A DNA stretch of 64,000 nucleotides from Deltaproteobacteria bacterium (GTDB taxonomy: Bacteria; Desulfobacterota; DSM-4660; Desulfatiglandales; Desulfatiglandaceae): positions 124,001 through 188,000 of the forward strand of contig JAFDIV010000001.1 in assembly GCA_019307815.1 (NCBI GenBank), in the 5' to 3' direction. Every line of letters starts with the position of its first letter. Position 1 is the first letter of the stretch. Under the pieces are notes generated by a model. It was not told the DNA's origin, did no database searches, and was given only the letters and a program-made list of their open reading frames with translations. Position numbers and translations under genes: made by a program. Positions 1-6,789 of the stretch are shown one piece after another.

Positions 1-174
1 GTTTTGCTCTCTGGAGATCACGAAAGGATTCGAAACTGGCGAAGACGACAGGCTCTGAAAAGAACCTTGGAGCGCCGACCTGACTTGCTAGAGAGTGCGG
101 CTTTGACTGCTGAAGACAAGGCCATCCTTCGTGAACTAAAGGCCGAGAAGGCCTCCATGGATGAGGAATCGTAA
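1..174 (+). CDS. trmD: tRNA (guanine37-N1)-methyltransferase, C-terminal end (partial)
   Basis: The window opens inside this gene. Frame 1 reads 57 codons to a TAA and contains the TrmD C-terminal signature [14 protein letters not shown] followed by RRPDLL. TrmD makes m1G37 in tRNAs and prevents frameshifting. The order trmD, SPOUT methyltransferase, rplS, rnhB, yraN is a familiar translation/RNA-processing neighbourhood and supports the call. The N-terminal SAM-binding knot lies outside the window. It is missing from the ORF track because there is no in-window start. Confidence 0.9.
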   Translation, partial: VLLSGDHERIRNWRRRQALKRTLERRPDLLESAALTAEDKAILRELKAEKASMDEES

Positions 175-202
175 AAGTATTTAGCAGGTATGGAAGGGGG
201 GA

Positions 203-757
203 ATGCGGCTTTATCTGGGGTTGATCCATTTTCCGGTCTACAACAAGAACCTGGAGACCATCGCCTCTGCTGTAACCACGCTTGATATTCATGATATCAG
301 CAGATTGGCGCGCACATACGGAGCAAAGCAGCTCCTGGTGGTTACCCCGCTGACGGATCAACGAGAATTGGTGCAAAGAATCAAGAGGCACTGGACCCAA
401 GGCTATGGTGCCTCCTATAACCCGGATCGGAAAGAGGCCATTGAGCTTGTCCAAGTGGCCCACTCTATTGATAAGGCCAGGCAGTACATTAAACAAAACG
501 AGGGTGAAGACCCCATTTGTATTGCTACGGACGCCTCTGGTTCAGTGGGAAGACTGATGACCTTTGATGAAGCCCGTGTACTGGTAAGAGGGGGCAGCCC
601 GGTTTTTATATATTTTGGAACAGCCTGGGGGCTTCACAGAGGTGTTCTTGAGGAAGCGGACTACGTATTAGAGCCCGTTTATGGCCCGACCGATTATAAC
701 CACCTCTCGGTCAGGGCAGCCGCAGCCATTATTATTGACCGATTGGTGAGGGCCTAA
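203..757 (+). CDS. SPOUT-type RNA methyltransferase (DUF2168-like)
   Basis: A 184-residue protein starting MRLYLGLIHFPVYNKN, with a GGSPVFIYFGTAWGLHRGV segment near residues 130-148 that resembles the SAM-binding knot of SPOUT methyltransferases. I recognise it as the family often found directly behind trmD in deltaproteobacteria and Aquificales. The RNA target is not known to me. The ATG sits behind a strong purine-rich Shine-Dalgarno (GGAAGGGGGGA), 29 nt after trmD, so the two are probably co-transcribed. The family assignment is fairly secure; the substrate is not. Confidence 0.8.
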   Translation: MRLYLGLIHFPVYNKNLETIASAVTTLDIHDISRLARTYGAKQLLVVTPLTDQRELVQRIKRHWTQGYGASYNPDRKEAIELVQVAHSIDKARQYIKQNEGEDPICIATDASGSVGRLMTFDEARVLVRGGSPVFIYFGTAWGLHRGVLEEADYVLEPVYGPTDYNHLSVRAAAAIIIDRLVRA

Positions 758-874
758 AGAGGGAATTTCAAATTTAATGGTTTCAAAGAGATTCTTCTTT
801 TCTTGCTCCCATTGGAGGGATGAACGGAAGGTTCACTTAGGATAAGATAACTTCTGTGTGGGAGGACAACAGAG

Positions 875-1219
875 ATGGATATACTAGATATCTTGGAAAA
901 GGAACAGATGCGGACGGACATTCCCGAGTTCAGGGAGGGGGATACTGTCAGGGTCCATGCCCGGATCCAGGAGGGAGAAAAAGAGAGGATACAGGTATTT
1001 GAGGGCGTGGTCATCAGGAAGAGAAAAGGAAAGACAGGGGCCACGTTTACTGTGCGTAAGGTGAGCTATGGAATAGGGGTTGAAAGAATCTTCCCCCTTC
1101 ATTCTCCCCTGATAGACAAGATTGAGATCGTATCCAGGGGGAAGGTGAGGCGGAGCCGTCTGTACTACCTGAGAGGACTTAGGGGCAAGGCGGCCAGGAT
1201 TAAAGAGAAACGGACATAA
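875..1219 (+). CDS. rplS: 50S ribosomal protein L19
   Basis: A 114-residue protein of normal L19 length. It shows the L19 pattern [20 protein letters not shown], then [11 protein letters not shown] and the C-terminal [19 protein letters not shown]19 sits at the 30S-50S interface. The ATG follows a good Shine-Dalgarno (GGAGGACAACAG). A gap of 117 nt separates it from the methyltransferase gene; I saw no clear terminator there. Confidence 0.97.
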   Translation: MDILDILEKEQMRTDIPEFREGDTVRVHARIQEGEKERIQVFEGVVIRKRKGKTGATFTVRKVSYGIGVERIFPLHSPLIDKIEIVSRGKVRRSRLYYLRGLRGKAARIKEKRT

Positions 1220-1243
1220 CCTGTAAAGCGGTGGCTAGGCTCA

Positions 1244-1897
1244 TTGTCCAGTCAAGCTGAGAAGCTATCTCTGTTTCCCAATCTAGAAAAGGGGTCCCTA
1301 GAGGCAGATCCGTTTTACTACGAGGCCCTAGCCAAAAGGGCCGGATATCATAATATTGCGGGAATTGATGAAGCGGGAAGAGGCCCGTTGGCAGGGCCCG
1401 TGGTTGCGGCAGCGGTTGTGCTCTTTGATGGCACAGATATGGAAGGGATTAGGGACTCCAAGGCAATGACAGAGAAGGCCCGCGATTTGGCCTTTTCGAA
1501 AATTGTGGGGACAGATGTTGCGGTTGGCGTGGGTGTCGTTTCCCACAGGGATATAGATGAGACGAATATCCTGCAAGCCACCTTGCAGGCCATGAAAAGG
1601 GCTGTAGAAAGCCTCCCTGTCCGAGCCGATTTTTTGTTGGTGGATGGCATTCATCCTGTTCCCCTTGATATCCCCCAGAGATGTATCAAAAAGGGAGATC
1701 GGTTGTGCCGAAGCATTTCTGCAGCCTCTGTTATTGCCAAGGTTTATCGAGATAGGATCATGTATTCCTACCATCAAATGTACCCGGAGTACGGGTTTGA
1801 CAGAAACAAGGGGTATGGGACAAAAGATCATCTCAAGGCCATAAAAAAGTTCGGGCCATCTCCCATGCATCGGCTTACCTTTAGAGGGGTTCGATGA
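1244..1897 (+). CDS. rnhB: Ribonuclease HII
   Basis: 217 residues. It removes RNA from RNA-DNA hybrids and single misincorporated ribonucleotides. The diagnostic GIDEAGRGPLAGPV motif holds the first two catalytic acidic residues (D, E) near residues 41-53. Further conserved segments are RDSKAMTEKAR, the DALxxD-like FLLVDG and KGDRLCRSISAASVIAKVYRD. The start is a TTG (MSSQAEKL) 24 nt after rplS. No better ATG lies upstream of the catalytic motif, so the exact start is less certain than the identity. Confidence 0.95.
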   Translation: MSSQAEKLSLFPNLEKGSLEADPFYYEALAKRAGYHNIAGIDEAGRGPLAGPVVAAAVVLFDGTDMEGIRDSKAMTEKARDLAFSKIVGTDVAVGVGVVSHRDIDETNILQATLQAMKRAVESLPVRADFLLVDGIHPVPLDIPQRCIKKGDRLCRSISAASVIAKVYRDRIMYSYHQMYPEYGFDRNKGYGTKDHLKAIKKFGPSPMHRLTFRGVR

Positions 1898-1898
1898 G

Positions 1899-2267
1899 GT
1901 GACTAGGGAAAGACTGGAGCTGGCAAGGCTGGGTGAAGCCCTGGCTTTGAAGGCAGTAAAAGAGCTTGGTTACAAGAGGCTAGTCAGCAATTACCGGTGT
2001 TCCTTGGGTGAAATAGACCTTATTGCTCAAGACGGAGACACACTGGTCTTTGTGGAGATCAAGACCAGGAAAGGAAGATCGGTAGCATATGCCAAGGAGG
2101 CGGTAAACCAACGCAAGCAGAGGCAGATTTCAAAGGTAGCCTTAGCATATATGAAACAATACGGATATGAAGATGTAAAGGCCCGTTTTGATGTGGTAGC
2201 TGTCTCCCTGACCCAAGATGGGCCGAATATAGAAGTGATAAAGAATGCCTTTGATTTGGCCTATTGA
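1899..2267 (+). CDS. yraN: UPF0102 / YraN family nuclease-like protein
   Basis: 122 residues, the usual length for YraN. It has the family pattern LGEALALKAVKELGYKRL, then GEIDLIAQDGDTLVFVEIKTRKG. These hold the D-(x)n-E-x-K motif of restriction-endonuclease-like folds. The GTG start lies one base after the rnhB stop (TGA G GTG), implying translational coupling. Function is poorly defined in general; a Holliday-junction or DNA-repair nuclease role is only suggested by the fold. Confidence 0.9.
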   Translation: MTRERLELARLGEALALKAVKELGYKRLVSNYRCSLGEIDLIAQDGDTLVFVEIKTRKGRSVAYAKEAVNQRKQRQISKVALAYMKQYGYEDVKARFDVVAVSLTQDGPNIEVIKNAFDLAY

Positions 2268-2363
2268 AAGAAGGGCTCCCGTTAATGGTAGAATCCCTAT
2301 AAGACTTCACATGAGGTGCGTCTGTAGCCTTTTGATGGGTCATTGATCCCTCTCAGGAAGAAT

Positions 2364-3236
2364 ATGGAGCCACGCTCACAGCTTAGTGGGACCCTGTTTG
2401 TAGTGGCTACCCCTATCGGCAATTTGGGCGATATCACCTTCAGGGCTGTTGAAATCCTAAAGGGTGTGGACGTGATCGCTGCAGAAGGGGTGAACCGCAC
2501 CCGGGGGCTGTGCCAGTACTATGGCATCAAGACAAAGGTCAGGCGCTTTAATCAGCACAATCAAAGGAGGAGGGCCCAGGAGTTCCTTTCCCTGTTAAAG
2601 GCAGGCCGAGATGTGGCCTTAGTGACAAATGCTGGTACTCCCGGGATCTCGGACCCTGGAGCCTTCCTGGTAAGTAAGGCCCTGGAAGCGGGCATTTCGA
2701 TCTCAGTCGTCCCTGGTCCCAGCGCTGTGACAGCGGCTCTTTCAGTGGCTGGAATTCCTTTGGAACGTTTTGTTTTTTTGGGGTTTTTACCGGCTAGGGA
2801 AGGGCCCAGACGCAGGGAATTGAGTCGGTGGCGGACGCAGGGCTTGCCCCTGGTTCTATTTGAAGCACCCCATAGACTCAAAGACACGCTTGCCGATATT
2901 GTGGAGATAATGAACGATCCCCAAGTGGCCCTTCTCAGAGAGCTGACCAAGGCTTATGAGGAGGTCCGGCGGCAGAAGGCCAGTGAGATCCTGGCATCAT
3001 TAGGCCTGAAGGGTATAAAGGGGGAGATTGTGCTAGTAGTGCAGAGCAAGGCGGACAAGGATGATCCGCTGGATTCCAATGTTATGGAAGACATAAAACA
3101 TCTTATGAAAAAAGAGGGAACCCCCCTTAGGGAGGTGGCCACCCGTCTTTCAGAACAAACAGGCCTTCCATATAGAAGGCTTTATAAGGCTTGTTTGAAG
3201 ATCCGACGCCTTGAAGGAGCGGAAGGTATTGAGTAA
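2364..3236 (+). CDS. rsmI: 16S rRNA (cytidine1402-2'-O)-methyltransferase
   Basis: About 290 residues of the tetrapyrrole-methylase fold. It has the RsmI signatures LFVVATPIGNLGDIT at the N-terminus, TNAGTPGISDPGAFLV, VVPGPSAVTAALSVAG and FLGFLPAREGPRRREL. It 2'-O-methylates C1402 of 16S rRNA in the decoding centre. The ORF track starts at a TTG (2343), but an ATG at 2364 directly follows AGGAAG and gives the normal short N-terminus, so I use that. It reads into ptsH with an 11-nt gap. Confidence 0.93.
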   Translation: MEPRSQLSGTLFVVATPIGNLGDITFRAVEILKGVDVIAAEGVNRTRGLCQYYGIKTKVRRFNQHNQRRRAQEFLSLLKAGRDVALVTNAGTPGISDPGAFLVSKALEAGISISVVPGPSAVTAALSVAGIPLERFVFLGFLPAREGPRRRELSRWRTQGLPLVLFEAPHRLKDTLADIVEIMNDPQVALLRELTKAYEEVRRQKASEILASLGLKGIKGEIVLVVQSKADKDDPLDSNVMEDIKHLMKKEGTPLREVATRLSEQTGLPYRRLYKACLKIRRLEGAEGIE

Positions 3237-3247
3237 AAGTAAAAGGC

Positions 3248-3520
3248 ATGGAAGAGAGCAAGATCTTAAAGGTTAGGAACAATCTTGGGCTTCATGCCCG
3301 AGCAGCAGCGAAAATCGTTGAACTGGTCAAGAGGCATAATTCTGAGCTTTATTTGAGGAAAGATGACCAGGAGGTGGATGGGTCAAGCATCCTTTCCATT
3401 CTGACCTTGGCCTGCCCAAAAGGTACGGAGCTCCAGGTCAGGGCCGTGGGAGAAGATTCGCCTCAGCTTCTGGAGGCATTGGAACAACTCTTTGAAGACA
3501 GGTTTGGAGAAGGGCAATGA
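3248..3520 (+). CDS. ptsH: Phosphocarrier protein HPr
   Basis: 90 residues. The active-site histidine is in NLGLHARAAAKIV (His16). The proline of the usual HARPA is replaced by alanine, as is common in Npr-type HPrs. The regulatory-serine loop is VDGSSILSILTLA (Ser47 aligning with Ser46). HPr passes phosphate from EI to EII domains. It overlaps ptsI by 4 nt (ATGA). No sugar-specific EII gene is present in the window, so a regulatory (nitrogen-type) PTS or a mannose-type EIIA located elsewhere is the likelier partner. That is inference. Confidence 0.93.
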   Translation: MEESKILKVRNNLGLHARAAAKIVELVKRHNSELYLRKDDQEVDGSSILSILTLACPKGTELQVRAVGEDSPQLLEALEQLFEDRFGEGQ

Positions 3521-5316
3521 ATGCCCATGAGGGAGCAGACAAGAAAATACTACGAGGCATACCTGTTTCGCCGGGTATTATTATAGGTAAGGCCCATTTG
3601 GTGGACAGGAGCCGTGTAAAGATATTTTATCAATATCTAGTGGATGAAAAGCAGGCGGATCGGGAGCGCGAAAGATTTCGCGAGGCCATTGAGAAGACCG
3701 AACAACAACTGATCAAGCTGAAGGATCGGATGCCGGAGCATATCAAAGAACATGGCTTCATCATAGACAGCCATCTGATGATACTACAAGACGGCATGCT
3801 TACAGAGGCAACCGAGGAGCACATTCTAAATGAGAAGATCAATGCTGAATGGGCCCTCAAGAAGTCTCTCAATAATATCCGTCAGATGTTCGGCGAAATT
3901 GACGACGAATACATTCGTAATCGTCTGTTTGACGTTGAGAACGTTACAGAGCGGATCCTTCGTAACCTTTCAGGAGAAGAGCAAGAGAGCCTGGCTGAAA
4001 TTGCCAATAGGGTCATTATCGTAGCCCATGAGCTATCACCTTGCGATACGACCGAGATGAACGTGGGCAAGATTATGGGTTTTATCACGGATGTGGGTGG
4101 GCGGACCTCACATACCGCCATCATGGCACAGGCCCTCGAGATTCCGGCAGTTGTGGGGCTGGAGACGGCTACTAAGCAGATTGAAGACGGGGACCTACTG
4201 ATTGTGGATGGAACATCTGGCGAGGTGATTATTAATCCGAATGATTCCGATATCATTGCCTATCAAGAGAAGCAATTTCTCCATGAAAGGTATAAGTCCA
4301 GTATTGCAAAGACGAGTCATTTGCCTGCTGAAACCCTTGATGGTCACCGGATTGCGGTCAAGGCAAATATCGAGTTCCTGGAAGAAGTGGCTGCAGTAAG
4401 AGACCATGGCGGAGAAGGGATAGGGCTTTACAGAACAGAATTCCTTTATCTGCGTAGCAAGGGGCTTCCCAGTGAAGAGGAGTTGTTTGAGGATTATAAG
4501 GAAGTTGCCGAGATAATGGCGCCTGATCCTGTTACTATTCGCACCCTGGATTTAGGCGGGGACAAGTTTGCCTCAGATCTGTCCGTAAGTAAGGAGATGA
4601 ACCCGGCGCTCGGATTAAGGGCGATTCGTTTTTGCCTTAAGGAGCCAGAGATTTTTAGACAACAGCTCCGCGCGATCCTGAGGGCTAGTGCCTACGGCAA
4701 TATTCAGTTGATGTTTCCCATGATCTCCGGTGTTCAGGAGATCTTGGATGCAAAGAAAATTCTTGATCAGGTGAGACAAGAGCTGGACGAAAGGCAGGTG
4801 CCCTATGATCCTCATATGAAGGTGGGTATAATGATCGAGATACCATCTGCCGTGGCCATGGCAGAAGTTCTTGCCCAACACGTGGATTTTTTCAGCATCG
4901 GCACAAATGACCTTATTCAGTACGCACTGGCCATTGACAGGGTGAATGAGCATGTGGCTTACATGTATCAGCCGTTTCACCCGGCAATTCTTAGGATGAT
5001 AAGAGCGGCTGTGCAAGCAGCACATGATGCCGGGATCAGCGTGGCCCTCTGCGGTGAAATGGCTGGCGACCCCCTTTGTACAGTGATATTGCTGGGTCTG
5101 GGCATTGAAGAGTTCAGTATGAACCCCAGGTCAATTCCGGTGATAAAGAAGGTGGTACGTTCCCTTTCACTGAAAGAGGCAAAAAGTGATCTCAAAAAAG
5201 TCTTGCAGATGACCACCGCAAAGGCTGTGCGTGACTATTTGACCGAGCGGATGGGAGTAGTCCTGGCTGAGTTGGGCATTACCGAACATCTGGCCACATC
5301 CCAGATGGATTCCTAG
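3517..5316 (+). CDS. ptsI: PTS enzyme I (phosphoenolpyruvate-protein phosphotransferase)
   Basis: 599 residues. It autophosphorylates from PEP and passes the phosphate to HPr. Domain order is normal: an N-terminal HPr-binding helical domain, then the swivelling phospho-His domain with GGRTSHTAIMAQALEIPAV (His199), then the PEP-binding TIM barrel with GIGLYRTEFLYL, RTLDLGGDK, MFPMISG, SIGTNDLIQYALAIDR and the C-terminal LCGEMAGDP. There is no N-terminal GAF domain, so it is EI rather than EI-Ntr (PtsP). The ATG overlaps the ptsH stop, which suggests translational coupling. A 143-nt gap separates it from smpB. Confidence 0.96.
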   Translation: MNAHEGADKKILRGIPVSPGIIIGKAHLVDRSRVKIFYQYLVDEKQADRERERFREAIEKTEQQLIKLKDRMPEHIKEHGFIIDSHLMILQDGMLTEATEEHILNEKINAEWALKKSLNNIRQMFGEIDDEYIRNRLFDVENVTERILRNLSGEEQESLAEIANRVIIVAHELSPCDTTEMNVGKIMGFITDVGGRTSHTAIMAQALEIPAVVGLETATKQIEDGDLLIVDGTSGEVIINPNDSDIIAYQEKQFLHERYKSSIAKTSHLPAETLDGHRIAVKANIEFLEEVAAVRDHGGEGIGLYRTEFLYLRSKGLPSEEELFEDYKEVAEIMAPDPVTIRTLDLGGDKFASDLSVSKEMNPALGLRAIRFCLKEPEIFRQQLRAILRASAYGNIQLMFPMISGVQEILDAKKILDQVRQELDERQVPYDPHMKVGIMIEIPSAVAMAEVLAQHVDFFSIGTNDLIQYALAIDRVNEHVAYMYQPFHPAILRMIRAAVQAAHDAGISVALCGEMAGDPLCTVILLGLGIEEFSMNPRSIPVIKKVVRSLSLKEAKSDLKKVLQMTTAKAVRDYLTERMGVVLAELGITEHLATSQMDS

Positions 5317-5459
5317 TGGGTATCCATCCACGTCCTTGATATCTCTGGCCAAAGCTACCTTACAGCCAGCACAGTCTGTTGTCTTTTACCGATTCTTGCT
5401 AAAGGCCGAATACAGTAGAGGGGGAATTTCCCTTTCCCGGAAGGCATGAGGAAGTGAGT

Positions 5460-5918
5460 ATGGGATTGCGAGTTATTTGCCAAAATAGGAAGGCCTCGCA
5501 TGACTACCATATTGAAGAGGTGATAGAGGCGGGTATTGCCCTACTTGGCCCAGAGGTTAAGTCATTGAGGGAGGGGCGGGCGAGCCTAGTGGACAGTTAT
5601 GCAAAGATAAAAAGGGGAGAAGTTTTCCTGTATAACATGCATATTACCCCTTATGCCCATGCAGGGCACGTGTCCCTTGATCCCCGGAGACCGCGAAAGT
5701 TGTTGCTGAAGAAGAGGGAGATCAAACGACTTATAGGAAAGACAGAAGAGAAGGGTTTTACCCTTATCCCCACAAAGCTCTACTTTTCGCCCAAGGGCTG
5801 GGTCAAGGTGGAGCTGGCCCTTGCAAAGGGAAAACGCAAATATGACAAGCGAAAGGCCCTTAAAGAAAAGGAACTGAAAAGGGAGATGGAGCAGGTCAAA
5901 AAACGAGGACCTTATTGA
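5460..5918 (+). CDS. smpB: SsrA-binding protein SmpB
   Basis: About 152 residues. SmpB binds tmRNA and delivers it to stalled ribosomes. The motifs are NRKASHDYHIEEVIEAGIAL, GPEVKSLREGRASLVDSYA, a lysine-rich centre and the basic C-terminal tail KGKRKYDKRKALKEKE. The track begins at GTG 5454, but AGGA at 5448-5451 is better spaced for the ATG at 5460. It lies directly upstream of its RNA partner ssrA, and the ssrA -35 box overlaps the smpB stop codon. Confidence 0.96.
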   Translation: MGLRVICQNRKASHDYHIEEVIEAGIALLGPEVKSLREGRASLVDSYAKIKRGEVFLYNMHITPYAHAGHVSLDPRRPRKLLLKKREIKRLIGKTEEKGFTLIPTKLYFSPKGWVKVELALAKGKRKYDKRKALKEKELKREMEQVKKRGPY

Positions 5919-5943
5919 CTATAGGGGAAAGAGGGGTTATATT
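5915..5943 (+). promoter_or_regulatory. Sigma-70-type promoter for ssrA
   Basis: TTGACT at 5915-5920 and TATATT at 5938-5943 are separated by exactly 17 nt. The -35 box overlaps the smpB TGA stop. The mature tmRNA 5' end lies about 20 nt past the -10 box, leaving a short precursor leader of the sort RNase P removes. Sequence match only; no start-site data. Confidence 0.7.
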
Positions 5944-5962
5944 AGTTATAGCTCTTTGAGAT

Positions 5963-6318
5963 GGGGGCGAACTGGCTTCGACGGGGATAGTGAAGCTTAG
6001 GCTGCATACCGAGGTTCCATCTGCTCGTAAAACAGGTGGGCTAAACACAGACGCAGACGATTATGCGTATGCCCTAGCCGCGTAATGACGGCTAGCGTCC
6101 CTTTGATCTTTGCCTGCGGGATCAAACGGGGCGTCGGCTAGCAGGCTAGCTAAGCCGATGAACCTGTGCGTCGGTGAGGCGAAAGGCTACACAGGTTAGC
6201 CCTTTGGCGCCCTTGCCCGATAGGAACCCAGAGGGCGAACATTTTGTATCGGGCTATGTATGTAGACGCCTAAGTGGAATATTTCCGGACGGGGGTTCGA
6301 CTCCCCCCGCCTCCACCA
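5963..6318 (+). ncRNA. ssrA: Transfer-messenger RNA (tmRNA)
   Basis: 356 nt. The 5' end GGGGGCGAACTGGCTTCGAC pairs over 7 bp (one G-U) with CGCCTCC before A-CCA at the 3' end. GGGGGTTCGACTCCCCCC forms the T arm. The tag reading frame begins at GCA 6053 and encodes ADDYAYALAA, followed by tandem stops TAA TGA (6083-6088). This follows the usual ...ALAA/AVAA degradation tag pattern and resembles deltaproteobacterial ADDYNYAVAA-type tags. Pseudoknot-forming GC-rich segments (GCCCTAGCCG...GGCTAGCG and others) lie after the tag. It acts with SmpB to rescue ribosomes stalled on broken mRNAs. Confidence 0.97.
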
Positions 6319-6789
6319 TTTTTCTTGTTATATTAATAGGTTAGCGGCTCAGCCCCTTTCTTGGGACACTTTTGGGTCGCTTTTTTTAGCTTTTTTCTCG
6401 TGTTTTTCTGTCAATTTTGAACCATCATTATACGAGATGTTATGCGTGATGTTAGGAATATGTGAAAAGTACTCACTTCCAATCTCCTCTTTTCAGCTGG
6501 CTCATAGAGACTTGACTGTCCAGTCATTTGGCTCCAACATCTAATAAGAGGCTTAAGGATCCCTCCATAGTAACCCTAACAAACTCGCTTATTTTTTGAC
6601 GCAAGACCCCTTTTCCCTTTTATCCCAATTTGATATCTGTTATTTTTTCCAATTGATACCATCCGAAAATAGTCAATGATTCAACGTGTTGGGCTCAAAC
6701 ACAATCCGAGACACGATTGATGCCTCCGCTGTGTTTTAAGCTGGAGAAGTGAATCCCTATTAACCCGTTCATTTGGGCCGATACAAAAG
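6319..6789 (+). other. 471-nt non-coding gap behind ssrA
   Basis: No convincing gene on either strand. There are T-tracts near 6378-6400 (GCTTTTTTTAGCTTTTTTC) that may help terminate ssrA transcription, but I could not find a clean hairpin ahead of them. The base composition becomes more AT-rich here and stays so through the following gene. tmRNA 3' ends are common integration sites; I looked for a second copy of the GGTTCGACTCC...CCACCA end downstream in this window and did not see one. Confidence 0.4.
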